DNA from: Nymphaea colorata
Taxonomy: Eukaryota; Streptophyta; Magnoliopsida; Nymphaeales; Nymphaeaceae
Assembly: GCF_008831285.2 (NCBI RefSeq)
Contig: NC_045142.1
Location: 15,379,354 to 15,443,353, forward strand
Length of the DNA: 64,000 nt
Reading direction: 5' to 3'
Part shown: one piece after another, positions 52,871-64,000 of the stretch
Layout: the number at the start of each line of letters is the position of its first letter
Position numbering within the stretch: the stretch's first letter is position 1
Translations under genes and position numbers: made by a program
The notes under the pieces: model-generated
The model's input: the letters and a program-made list of their open reading frames with translations, nothing else
Database searches by the model: none
What the model was told of the DNA's origin: nothing

Positions 52871-53069
52871 TAATTGACCTTCTTGTCAATAAAGGAGATC
52901 TAAACTCAAATTTGGCACAATCTTGGCTGTTCAAGGAGCGGTCAAATCTTTTTCTCTATAAATTTCTTATGGAAACTCAAAGGTTGTGTTTGATAATGCC
53001 GGATCTTCAATATATGTTACTTGTCAAAAACCATAAATTTAATGATAGATGGAGGGAAGCCAGATAGAG

Positions 53070-54318
53070 GGAATGGCTTCCGACCTTAAACCCATGGATC
53101 AGAAACCCTAGTCATCTTAAATCACCACGAATATGAGATCCATGGTGAAAGAAGCACACTCTAACCTGGCCTCTTTCATGTAGTAATAGACATGGGAGGA
53201 GTCAGAATTTTTTCATGAGGGGGCCGAATTAAAGTTTCTAAATTTTGACACGGGCCGAATATTTTTCAAAATTTTTATGCAAGTAAAATTTTCTAAAATT
53301 TACATATAAATTATTATTATTTTTATGTGGCACCAAGTCCCAAGTAGAGGAGCCACATGTAATGAAGTTGGTGGGGGATGGCCTCCCCTGACTGCCAAAA
53401 TACTTTATATATACATATAAAGATGGCAGCCCTTGAATTAAAGATTTACATGTATGTGGACTCACCCAAACTTTAGGCTCTTGTATAATTTATAAACCTA
53501 CGATTCCTATATGATTTACATGTACAACATCTTGTACAAATAATTTTGTATATAGATAAAGGATCAATAGGCCACCAGTCAGAGTAGGTTATATGTTAGG
53601 CCCCTAAAACGGGATTATATGTTAGGCACGAGAAGCATCCAAGTTACTCTTGATGGTGAAAAAGAAAACTCCCACCCCCAACAATAAAAAGTGGAAACCC
53701 AAAAAATACTGCTGTTAAGCGATAAAAATGCCCCTCCCCTAAGACGATAGAACACTGGCCTCTATGCTAGCCACTGCATACCCTTGGAAGCGTACTAATT
53801 AGGAATACATTATGTTTTATGGTTGTAAGAAGATACAAAAGTAAAAGTATTCCTATAGGTTTTTAAGTATTATTCTATACTTTTTTGATATGTTTTATAC
53901 AAAAAGGGAAAAAAAGAATCTAAAAGTTTGGCAATAATAAATTAAATGCCCCATTACCTTTTCATGGTCAATTAGGGGCTGTTTAATATTAGGAAGAACA
54001 TGTTAATGCTATATGAAGACACCTTAAAATTGAAGTAGATTCTTGTAACACTAACACTTGTTCACGTGTTTCATGAATCTACTCCAATTTTGAGTTAGAT
54101 TCATGAATTACTCATACAGTGTTCAGTGTTTGTCATGTCAAATGGCCCTTAAGGTCAGGTTTCTTACCATGTTCACAATTGTCAGCTGTTAAATTAGTAA
54201 AGAGTACCATTTGGCTGACTAAAAGCATTGAGATTTTGTGAACACTATCGATACTACACATGAATTAATTTTAAGCAGAAATGCACATAATTAGATTTTC
54301 AATATTGTGAAAATGAAT
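53070..54318. other. AT-rich repeat remnants between NPF pseudogene and duplication copy B
   Basis: 53197-53340 resembles the small repeat that flanks the Tekay element (GAATTTTTTCATGAGG, TTTCTAAATTTT, AAAATTTACATATAAATT). A GTTATATGTTAGGC phrase is repeated at 53588-53622. No gene is recognised. Confidence 0.45.
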
Positions 54319-57121
54319 GCACCAATTGCCCTTAAAACTTCTGAATTATTTATTTTCGGTGGATTTAATTCATTTTAACTGGTTACAGTTAACTGATCAG
54401 TTTGGATAAGTGACAGCTAATTGATCAAATTGGATTAGAGACAGCTAAAAATTGAGTACTCTTCCTGCAAAACCTTCATGATGGCAATACTTTTTCCATT
54501 TTTGTTTAATAAAGTTAAAAAAAAAAGTTATAAAGACATTTCAAAAGGCCCAAGGTTCACTAATGCTAATTGGCAAACCATGCATCAGAAGGCCATCGCT
54601 ATAACTAGCATCAGTACATGTTTCTCCAACGAAACATGGTAGATACTAATTAAGAATTCATGACATGGATTGGTGACTTTTTCACTAATTGTGCCATCTT
54701 TTTCCAGGTGAGTAACGGAGACCCACGGCATGGTAGAGAACCAAAGCTCCCTCCCAGCTCCTTCTCTTTGTAAGGTATGACATGTTATTGATGTTTCAGG
54801 GTATCACCACCGCAATGCTTCAACTTAGACAGTGGTGATCCTTCCTCCCCTTTTTGCAGCATAAGAGGTTGATGCCCCCAACACTCGAAGTGCAAACCTC
54901 GAGAATGATCATGCTGTCTTTTACAAGGAACTTTTCATTATGGGGTCAAACTATAGTTTTAAAATTTTAATAGTGACCGAAATAATAATTTTTTAAAATT
55001 TTTATATAGGTTAAAAAAATTTCTTTAAAAATTGCAAGTAATTTTCCTTCTAATTTTGAAGGGGGGCCATGGGCCCTGCCAGCGCGCTGCCCATATATAT
55101 ATGTATATATATATAGTGAAACAAATAAAGATTCAAAGCTATTCATAGAATTATCAGTTATATTTGTATATGGGTTTCATAGGCATGCAAAGAGACCATA
55201 TTCAGATCCATACACTAACAATAACTTGATCTTTTTGGAAGATGTTGCTCTGATCTAACCACATTGGGTCTTTCTTCAACTAATCTTGAATTTCTAGTGA
55301 CTATGAGCAATAAAAAATTCACCTTCAGTGACCTAGGTGGTTGACCTCTTAAACCATCATAGTTAATGTGCCCTACATTTAAGATGCAAAGGCACAATAC
55401 CCAAAGGAATTGAATTAAACTAGAGACATACCTTTTCAAATACCCCAGCATGACTAGCTGCAACATGTACCTTGAGGCTAGTACTCATGTCCCTTAGTGC
55501 TTGAACTCGATGATCAATTTAGTTTAAATACTAAAAGGTCATATTGTCAACTAATTGCTTTCTCCTTCACATGACACTTTACTATCGAGGCAAATGGAAA
55601 TGTCTTTCTTGAGTACTAAATCAAACAAGTTGATACTTCACTGAACTAGCTCTCTCTCTCTCTAGCCACACATTCATATAGATAGTACAAACACATGAAA
55701 GACTACCACCATAGAGAAATGCAATGGTTGCCAAGTTGCTAAATATCATAGGGTATTCAATTATTATAAAAAGGAATATATTTTATTCATTTTGACAAAT
55801 AAACATCTCATCATTTCATTTTACCCTGATAAGTGGGTCTCTCATTTATAAATAGAAAGGAATTTTGGCTGTTTTGGTTTAAGACAAACAACTCGCGTGT
55901 TCTAGCCCCAATCAGGTATGCTAAAATTGAAATTAAATGTTTTATCCCTTCCGCTTCTTGTATTTGTGTTTAGTCCTTATTCTAAACAGAAATTTGATGA
56001 GCAACTATACGCAAGAAACATTTTGTACATCTTGTAAACTTATAAGCTACAACAAATGTTTTGTTTAATCCAGAAAATGGTAAATAATTTGAACTATACT
56101 ATAAAAAATGAAAATTATATTTTTAGATTAATTACTTGTCATTTGTTATTAGTCAATCCCTTTTGGAAATATCATTTCATCAAAATTGAGTTTTTGACAA
56201 AACCAACTTTTGACGGTCACTCCAAGCACACCTTAAACATCATTTGGATTTAGGTTTGATTAAACGGGGTGTAAATGCAAGCTTTAAACACTCACTCTAA
56301 TGTTTCTATAAAGGAAAAGCGAGTATGAGGACAACTATGTATGGCAGTATGGTGTTTCTTTGTTGACGAGGAAATGATTTTTGATCTTTCATTTTTCTAT
56401 GTTTAAATGGTTTATCTTGGAAGTTGAAATTGCCCACACAAAAAACGTTCAAATTTTGTGCATCATTTATCTAAGTTGCAGCAAAATCCTATTGCAGATT
56501 TGATTATTTTCCAACTCCAAACACGTGCAGCAAGTTGGTCCAATTACCAAGTCATGCTTTTTGTTGAGTCACAACTTGCCCATGGATGGACATTTCTTCC
56601 ACCTTCTTGTGCTTGAATTCTCAAAAGGCCACCATTTAGTTTGGTGAACATTGAGCAAAATGATGCAATTTTAAGTTGATATGCTAACAACATAAAAAGC
56701 ATTACTTGGGCCATAGAAAGCTTTGTTTACGAAAAAAAAAAACCATTTGTAAGAGTTTATAACACTTAGCCGACCACCACTCTTTATTATTATACTTGTA
56801 TTAACAAATAGGTATAACTTAATTATGATCTACTACTACTCAAATAAACAGTGAAATCCTCCAAAAATTTAAGCGAGAAAGAGGAGAGAAAGAGAAAGTG
56901 TGTATGCATCAGGGCATCTGTGAAACTCAGAGGTCTTTGTGCCCTAAGCATATATGGTGTTTTCTAAGCATTAAAGGTGAAATTTGATGCTTCTGTATCT
57001 TTTCAAGAGCTTACATCAAGGATATTAATGATGAAAGAACTCTATACTCAAAATATTTTATAGGAAATGAAACTTATACTTAAAAATTTACCTATACATA
57101 ATAAATGGGAGTGAGTAACCT

Positions 57122-57592
57122 ATGTCACATAGGTACGGGTACAGGTGTTGGTGCGAGTATCGGTGCAGGTACAGGTACTGACCATTTTCAAAAAACTTGA
57201 TTGCGGGGGTATGGCCGGATATATATATATATACATATATATATATAAACAATAAGAAATACTTAAAAAATATCTATCAAAATAAAGAATATACATCAAC
57301 ATAAACAAATAAATAACATAGAAAATATATATCAATGGCTCTTGCAGCAGTGTGTTTAAGAAACCTATGAAAAACTTTAAACATATGGACAACCAAGCAA
57401 CCCTTAGTGAAATATGAACATCAATCGAATTTTCACATCCAAAGAATAGAATAAAAAGTAAGGTGAAAAAAATTAAATCAATGTAAAATTAAGCAGTTTG
57501 AATTTATAGGTACCCAAGTTTCAAAGTACCCATTTTGGGTACAGGTACGGCGACACGGGTACGTAGACCTTATTAAAGTACCCATGTGACAT
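57122..57592. mobile_element. GTACGGCGACACGGGTAC-family TIR element (471 bp)
   Basis: Inverted ends ATGTCACATAGGTAC (57122-57136) and GTACCCATGTGACAT (57578-57592) match at 14 of 15 positions. The interior has GGTACGGGTACAGG words and, near 57547, GTACGGCGACACGGGTAC, shared with 15450-15835. Copy A has no such insertion at the matching site (about 35895). The target duplication is not clear. Confidence 0.7.
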
Positions 57593-58458
57593 TGGAATCC
57601 TAAAGTAAAATGCATATTGTAGGTATCAGGCTGCAAATCACCTTGTGTTCTAAATCACATTGGAATCCTAAAACACTAAGCACATACTGATATGCATCAA
57701 GCTCTACCATATCTGTCAGTCATAAAATAAGTTAGACATAAATCTCCTTAAAATGTCAATATTTCAGGAAATGGCTTGATTTAGTGTATGACATAACTTT
57801 CCATACAAAATTTAGTTTTGTACCTATTATGAGGAAAAAGTTCTCGTTTCTCAACAATTATAAATGGAGAGGACATGGGGGAGACCAAGGCACCAAATTG
57901 CAAGGGAAAAAGCTTGTGCTAAAGTTGGGAAGACCATGACTATGTTGTGTGCTCCTGGACAGAAAAGTGCATGTCGGCCAAAATTTTGTTGACATTAGGT
58001 TTGTTTTAGGCTAAGCTTTAAAGGTCTAGATCTGGTTTTTTGTTCCTAAAATCTAGTGATGAACCATTCTTTTTTAGCCAAAGTTTTCTTGAGACTAAGT
58101 AATTCACAGACTTCAGGAGATACCATATTAGCTATTTCCTCCTTTCTCTCTTTCTTCTTTTTCTTTTCTTTCCTTGCTTTATTTATTTTTGATTACTTAA
58201 ATTTCTTATTTGGTGTGTGATTAAATTAGTTTCCTATCTTTTTGCCCAGATCTTAATGTTTTATTTTTAAATTTTATTGTTTATGTGTGATTTATTTCTG
58301 CTTTTTGCCTGGGTGGTAGGGCATCTGCCTAAATGCCCAAGGATCCTAAGATATGTTTAGGTAGACGTCCAGGCGATTGCAAGCATCCGTGTTCAAACAA
58401 TATTGGATCAATTAATATACCCAAATGCAATTCCCTCAAACCCCAATGCAGTCTCTCT

Positions 58459-58461
<3 letters not shown>

Positions 58462-58513
<52 letters not shown>
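58462..58513. repeat. (TA)n microsatellite
   Basis: A pure TA run in copy B at the site where copy A carries the small repeat plus the Tekay element. Confidence 0.95.
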
Positions 58514-58515
<2 letters not shown>

Positions 58516-59221
58516 TGTTTGCACTATCAGAACATTTTCCCACGGGTTGGTGGATGCACGTTTTTTTGTAGTGCATGGACAAGACAAAGTAGAGTCTCCA
58601 TTATTTTTCCTTTTTGAAAACTATAGATCCGCTCAATTTCTATTGAGTGTAACTCTAGTTATTTCTCATTAGCTAGTACCAGTTCACTTTAACGATTTGT
58701 TTTTTTGTAAATAATGTATGCGCCTTACTATTGTACTCATCATATCCTTGAAATGTGGATTACAATGGATGATTGGGCCCCATTTGAAAGTTTCTCCCAA
58801 ATTTTGTCCTTCTTTCTCTTGTCTTTCAAATTCTTAGTTGACAGTATAATGCAGTCTGGGCATTCAATAAGGTCTTCAAGAAATATGCCTTCTAAATTTT
58901 GGATAATATGGAGAACTTTCACCAATTGGATTTTTAAAGTTCCTCAAGTAGGTTGGCATGGTAAATTTCTACACGTCAATTTCCAGTGAATAGATGAATC
59001 TAATCAAGTGTTCAAATTCCAGGAAAAATGAGAAGATTACAAAAAATCATTAAGATGGTTGATGCTTGCGTACCCTAAGGAGGAACATTTTGTTTGATGG
59101 AAAGTAGATTACGAAATGCAAGGGGAGGGAAGATTATGAAATGCAAAGGGAGGGGTAGGTGCTTATTTTATGTCGGGTCTGGATCGGTTCACGCATTGTG
59201 CATGCTCCATATGTTACTTTA

Positions 59222-61544
59222 GTGGGGGCTCATCCTCCACTGGGTGGACCCAGGGGGGCCGCCTGGGCCGTGGCCCCATCCCAGAGAAATGAAAAAAAAA
59301 AATTCAAAATATTGAAATTTTCTAGTTTGGCCGTGTAGTATTTGGAACTTGGTTTAGTTTAATTCCACCTGGATCCAATCCGCAAAACCCAGCCCGCCCC
59401 TTTTTGTTTGCCCTATTTCGAAATTGGTTTTCAAAGGGGAAAAAACGCAGGGCTGCGCCGCTGCAAGAGTGTGTGAGGGAGAGAATGAGAGACAAAGAGA
59501 GGGAGGCAGAATGAAAAAAATGAGAAATGGAGCATGAGAGAAGGAGAGAGCAGGACTGCAGGAAGGAGGTCCGAAGAGAAGAGGAGAGAGAAGAATGTGT
59601 GGAAAAAAAAGGCCACACAGGCACATAGTAGTAGTGGGTAAAATTGTTTGAGGTTTTCAATTTTCTCTTTTGATCTTTTATTTTATTTTATTTTTTTGGA
59701 TTAATGGTTTGGACAATCATCTTGCCATTGGAATTATGGGATTCAAGCTTTTAATCATTCATAGCATGAGATTTACTGGGACTCCGGCGGACGAGTTTCC
59801 TGCTTGATGACCGGACTGTTACTCTTGCGGACCCATTGTTGGTCTATGGTTTTAGGTTGGCCAAAAGGAAAAAAATCTCAGATAATTTGGATGGGACATG
59901 AAAAAATTTGAATTTATTTGTGTTTTATGTGACTTTTGTTTGTGTATATCTTATTAGTGAATATGATCACAACATCAATTATGCAACCAAAAGGCTGTAG
60001 CCTTGCAGTGGCCGAACCAATTCTCCTAGACCAAAAGTTGTAAAAGAATTGTATCGAGTATAGCCAATGCAAGCAACTGCACTAATGCTTGGGCCAAAGT
60101 GGATGTAGCTTACTTGAAATCGACAAAGTGCCCAAATTAAACCTGCTTTATCCTCTGTTCATTTCTCCTTTTTTTTTTTGAAAATTTTTGTTTATATGCA
60201 TTTTTTATTTTTCTTTTTCTTTTTTAAAAACAATTTTTCAGTATTCTTGGTTGACAACTCTCTTCATTCGGTTTAGGAACCGATTTTACAATATTGATGA
60301 CAAAGGAAGAATATTAAATTCGATACTTTCGGGTGAACATCGACTTTGAAATAGGTGAAAAAGAAAGGTACTTGACCAAGGCCCACCTCAGCAGAATGCT
60401 CCAAAAAAGGCCTTCTTGAGTCGACCGTCACACTCCGCCCGTCCTTGAGGCGGACAAACCTCGCATTCTCCGCCGGGTCTCCTGCCGCACATGTGAGTGA
60501 GGGCTAGCCGGAGGCATCTTCTTGGAGTTTTGTTGGCTTTCCTGCTTGTTTTCTTCACTATTTTGTTCGGGCGCTCTCGACTACATGGCGTCACCTCCAA
60601 GCAATCCAAGAATTTGGTTATAATGCTGATTTTAGCAGGATGATGATCTCTTTGTTCTTGGCAATCTACATTTCTTAAGAGTGTGGAGATGTGATTTTTT
60701 CGTGTTCTTTGCGCAGTTAGAGGGTCCGAGTTCTGTATATTTCATTTCCAAATTGGTGAAATGGAATTTCACACCTATATGATTATAACGAGTTACTAAA
60801 AATACACTTCAAAATGTTGAAGATCCATGGTCATTTCCTTCCTTTGCTTTTAAGAAGTTACTGAATCTTTCTCAGATGAATGAAGGAGATGATGGGGAAT
60901 ACATCAGGGTGTGCTCAAACGTCACCTTCAGAGTGGCGATCCTAACGAGCCCAAGCTCACCCCCGGAGGTACTTCCTGTCAGCCGGAATCATCAGATTTT
61001 TGGCCGCCCCTTATTTTAGCCACAGAGATTCCGTCGTGCCCATTCAACCGATCACTGTCACTCACACCGAACTCCATTGGCTTTGATGCTGATCAGACGA
61101 CATTATTGGCTCTTTGCGGTTCGAACGATCCCAAGCTCAACCAGAATAGACGTTCGAGCCGATCATAATGAAGGACTCTCCGGCCGCCTACCCAATGTTC
61201 CTGAGGCATTCTCCACCTGCGCATGAAATGGCCAACCCCGTTATTCCCACTGGCTATTCATTCTCTTGGCGCTATTACTACTATCGATCATTTGCTGCGG
61301 TATTGCCCAGGAAGCATCCCTGGTGAGCCATGCTTCCAACAGACTTATGCTCGACCATTGGGGTCGCCAGAGTCGGTCGGAATCATGAGATTCCCAGCCA
61401 CTAGTCTGCTGGCCCTGTGATGAACCTTCCCTGCTTGCAAGATTAGAGTCACAGACCTACCCCGACGTTTTTTTTCTTGGCACTAACATTGTTGGCACCC
61501 TCTCACGGCCAGCTGGCTCCGGTGGTGTCTCCGGTGGGTGGCAG
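59222..61544. other. Intergenic sequence, no gene recognised
   Basis: 59255-59340 carries a GGGGGGCC/GGCCCC-type dispersed repeat end. At 59992-60028 there is a short match (CTTGCAGTGGCCGAACC and flanks) to the dehydrogenase fragment near 50318. The ORFs at 60388-60609 (minus; Cys/Arg-rich) and 60911-61168 have no motif I recognise. GC content rises from 60900 to 61440 without a convincing frame. Confidence 0.4.
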
Positions 61545-62007
61545 TGTAAGGATCATTTGGTGGGCCGGCATATGTCTATGAGGAATTTCAGACATTATAG
61601 ATGTCTTAATGTAAATATCCGCTTAAGTGATTGCATTTTGGGATATTACGTCATTTAATGTGGTATGGAGTAATTTTGTAATGTATGGATACCTGTACGC
61701 AATTACAGACTATTTGATGGGTTGAATCTGTAATTGCTCTTGATATAAAATTGTAGTGGTCCCTGGGGTCGTGCGAATGGTTGCCAGAAACATTGGTTTC
61801 TAGGGTTGTCTCTTTTCCATTTGAGAGCGACCGCACGTGCGCCACAAAGACCCTGGAAGATCCTATTGCAATTTGATCATCCATTTGTTCAGATGGATTC
61901 AAGTATGCTTCCGCTACAGTTAAAGTTTTGTTTCAATGATTTAGCATGAACATGATCTTATTTAGGGTATATTGTTTTTGTATATGCATGAGGAAAATCT
62001 CCCATCA
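61545..62007 (+). repeat. 5' LTR of the right-edge element
   Basis: Starts TGTAAGGATC and ends TCTCCCATCA (TG...CA), two bases before a primer-binding site. It is not related to the other two LTR families here. The left limit is inferred from the TG nearest a sensible LTR length. Confidence 0.7.
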
Positions 62008-62009
62008 AT

Positions 62010-62022
62010 TGGTATCAGAGCC
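62010..62022 (+). other. Primer-binding site, initiator-Met tRNA type
   Basis: TGGTATCAGAGCC follows the LTR after a 2-base spacer (AT). Confidence 0.92.
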
Positions 62023-62189
62023 CTGTGTTCATTGTTGAATCGTTGGATTTATGAGTGAATTTTTGTGCGTTCTTCCCTTTTCGTTTTCCCCCTTTCTTCG
62101 GTTCCCTTCGATGATTTACATCATAGGATGGAGAGGGCACAACACGTCTGTCCCTTGCTATGTTGCACATCGGGCATTCATGCCGAACA

Positions 62190-62331
62190 ATGGAAGCCGT
62201 GGGGCTTCCATTGTAGCCATGAGAAAGAGGAACGATGGAAGCCGTTGGGCTTCCGTGCGATGGACCCCTCACCACCACGCCGCAGGCCGTCGGGCTTCCA
62301 ATGAAGGCGATGGAAGGTGTTGGCCTTCCGT
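62190..62331. repeat. Repeated short palindromes (GGAAGCC..GGCTTCC)
   Basis: TGGAAGCCGTGGGGCTTCCA (62191), TGGAAGCCGTTGGGCTTCC (62235), a half-site GGCCGTCGGGCTTCC (62284) and TGGAAGGTGTTGGCCTTCC (62311) are spaced about 25-50 bp apart. Each full copy can form a small hairpin in DNA or RNA. Because stops are rare here, long ORFs appear on both strands and are not trusted. Confidence 0.75.
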
Positions 62332-62849
62332 TGCAATTGCAGAAAGGGTAAAAAGGAGGGGCGACAGAGGAACAGCAAAGGGCGATGGTTTCTGACCATC
62401 TTGGCAGGTGTCGGCCGGCCATTAGGCGACGGCCGAACCCCAGACGTCGTGGTGCGACCCGCCGGTGGCCACCCACGCTGTGGGGTGGACCGCCGGTGGC
62501 TTCCTCATCGCCATTGCAGCCGCGCAAACGATTTGGGAAAGATGCAGTTTTGAAACTGGAAGGGGAAGGCCGATTCCAACCGGTTTTCAGCGGGCAACGG
62601 CCGGCCATTATGGCGGCACCCGCCGGTGGCCACCCACGCTGTTGGGTGGCCTGCCAGTGGAACACCACCGCCCGCCTACCGTTCGGCAGGCGAGCGGTGG
62701 AGACGACGCTTGCAACCGCTCGCGCGGTCGAGCGGTGGAGGGTCGGAACCAGGTCAGGTCATGGCAGACCCGACCCGGATCCATAAGGTTTTTCCAAAAA
62801 AAAAAAAAAATTCATTTTGTAGCCCGCCCGCTGAAGCTAAAATTTTTGG

Positions 62850-63130
62850 GTCCGGGTCGGGTCTTGTCGAACCCGGCCCGTATCCATCCGATTTAAAATT
62901 CTTGCGTTTAAGAAAATCCGGGTCGGGTCATGTCGGACCAACCCGTATCCATTCGGTTTACATTTTGGATTTCAGTTTCGGGTCAGGTCGCGCTGAACCG
63001 ACCCGTACCATACGTTTCTTTCAGATTCGGGCCGGGTCATTTCAGACCCAACTCGTATCCAGTTTTAAATTTTGAAAATTCAGTTTTTGGTCCGGATCGG
63101 GTCAAGTCGGACCCGACCCATATCCATTCG
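62850..63130. repeat. Degenerate tandem array of GGGTCGGGTC units
   Basis: About five units begin TCCGGGTCGGGTC-like near 62850, 62914, 62979, 63025 and 63093. Most continue through a GGACCCGACCC-like inverse word, CGTATCCATTCGGTTTA and an AT-rich spacer. The period is roughly 45-70 bp and copies are diverged. Confidence 0.75.
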
Positions 63131-63139
63131 GTTTAAACT

Positions 63140-63560
63140 TTGTAAAACGGTTCTCTTTTAAAACCGATTCTGAAGAGAATCAAACTGGTTCGTTCGGTTT
63201 AGGACTGATTCGACTCGGTTCAAAATCGGTTTGTGCTTTTCGGAACCGATTCAGTTCAAATTTAAAACGGTTCAGACTGGTTCAATTGATTTTCAAACCG
63301 GTTAAGTTGTTTTTCAGACCGGTTCAATTGATTTTCAAAACCGATTCAGGGCTTTTCAAACCGGTTCATTCAGTTTCAGAGCCGATTTTAGCCATTTTTA
63401 ACCGGTTCAGTGGGTTTTGGAGCCGATTCGATCTATTTTTGATCGGTTCATCCAATTTTTAAACCGGTTCAGCCCTATTTAGGGCTGTGTGGATGTTCTA
63501 GTTGTGGTTTAAGAACGATACAGGCCATTTTAAGGCCGATTCAGTAGTTTTTGACCCACT
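63140..63560. repeat. Degenerate array of (A)ACCGGTTCA words
   Basis: More than a dozen copies of AACCGGTTCA / GACCGGTTCAATTG / AACCGATTCAG variants occur at about 18-35 bp spacing with TTTTCAAA spacers. The core CCGGTT is close to palindromic (AACCGGTT). No coding frame explains the pattern. Confidence 0.8.
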
Positions 63561-64000
63561 TAAACACAATTATGGTACCGGTTTTATAAGATTTTGGACT
63601 CTTTTGGGCCCATATCAATGAATCATTTGGTTTTGGATTCTATGTAGGGCAATTTTGTATGTAATTTGGTTTATGCATCATGTTTTGCATGTTGTTAATT
63701 TGTGGTGTACTTTAGATAAATATTTAGACTGTGAATTTCAACTTTGGTCATGTCTATTGTTCGAAATGAGTAGATTTGTACTTTATGTCGCCAAAGTGAC
63801 ATCTGTTGTACGAATTTGCTTGTTTTGAACATTAGATGATAATATTCTTAATCCATACAGGCAATGATCAACCCAAAAGAGAATCGTTGCTTGGTCAGGT
63901 TTAAGTATACATGGAAATGAATATGTGATAATTTTTTAGGTTTCCATATGAATAGTGAGTCAATCCAAAGATGGGCTCGTTATTTGATAGAGCTAATTAT

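Larger units (their letters stand above)
54319..59221 (+). repeat. Segmental duplication copy B (no retrotransposon)
   Basis: Partner of 33090-48634 in the same orientation, about 4.9 kb. It lacks the hAT MITE (single target CTTTCCAT at 57797-57804) and lacks the Tekay element with its surrounding small repeat. At that place it has GCAGTCTCTCTCCC followed by a (TA)n run. It has its own insertion at 57122-57592, and indels such as about 48 bp near 55360 and 64 bp relative to 34990-35050 of copy A. Confidence 0.9.
61545..64000 (+). mobile_element. LTR retrotransposon, 5' part, running off the window
   Basis: A 463-bp LTR is followed by a PBS and about 2 kb of internal DNA up to the window edge, with no gag or pol motif yet. 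It is either an element with a very long leader or a non-autonomous (LARD-like) one. Because the 3' LTR is outside the window, the limits and target duplication cannot be checked. Confidence 0.75.

Noticed and set aside
59322-59660. Overlapping Ser/Leu/Phe-rich ORFs on the minus strand
   Set aside because: They come from a GAGAGA-type purine tract read in three frames, without motifs.
62015-62896. Long overlapping ORFs on both strands (up to 217 residues on the minus strand)
   Set aside because: They exist because the region is GC-rich and stop-poor. Frames on both strands are open at once, the translations are Arg/Pro/Gly-rich without motifs, and the DNA is retrotransposon leader with palindromic repeats.
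63140-63560. CRISPR-like or satellite array
   Set aside because: The units are variable in both sequence and spacing, lack identical repeats with unique spacers, and lie inside a plant LTR element.

Overview
The window is nuclear DNA from a flowering plant with a retrotransposon-rich, large-intron genome. The evidence is a plant-type G-patch/zinc-finger gene with GT-AG introns of up to 12.2 kb, Ty3/gypsy chromoviruses and other LTR elements whose primer-binding sites match initiator-Met tRNA (TGGTATCAGAGC), fragments of plant NPF transporter and hydroxypyruvate-reductase genes, and many (TA)n tracts. Nothing here identifies the species.

The one gene that looks intact is on the + strand, with coding exons between 7660 and 25924. 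It encodes a 299-residue protein with a G-patch, a U1-type C2H2 zinc finger and charged coiled-coil segments, the plant counterpart of the animal GPATCH8 architecture. It has seven coding exons and probably a 5'UTR intron (7229-7650). The five middle exons are packed into 1.5 kb (12104-13642). Intron 1 is 4.4 kb. The last intron is 12.2 kb and holds a Reina-like gypsy element (about 19.7-25.0 kb) that itself carries a copia-type solo LTR (22661-22967), plus a minus-strand Ty1/copia remnant, MITE-like elements and tandem repeats.

The rest is mostly repeat layers. On the left (1241-4980) is a solo LTR with a perfect 5-bp target duplication. The same LTR family forms a nearly complete 10.5-kb Tekay/Del-type element at 37426-47939, with two 3.15-kb LTRs, PBS, PPT and a decayed gag-pol that has lost the gag-to-protease junction. 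That element sits inside a smaller repeat, inside one copy of a segmental duplication (33090-48634) whose partner (54319-59221) lacks it. A hAT-type MITE (36371-36679) is likewise present in one copy and absent from the other. Between the two copies are a 239-bp hairpin (48690-48928) and decayed fragments of a 2-hydroxyacid dehydrogenase (minus strand) and an NPF transporter (plus strand).

The right edge (61545 to the end) is the 5' part of a third LTR element: a 463-bp LTR, a PBS, then an odd GC-rich leader with repeated short hairpins and degenerate arrays of GGGTCGGGTC-like and CCGGTTCA-like units.

I found no CRISPR array, rRNA, convincing tRNA or operon. No new enzymatic or defence system is evident. 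The most informative content is the order of events that the nested insertions record, and the unusual leader of the right-edge element.
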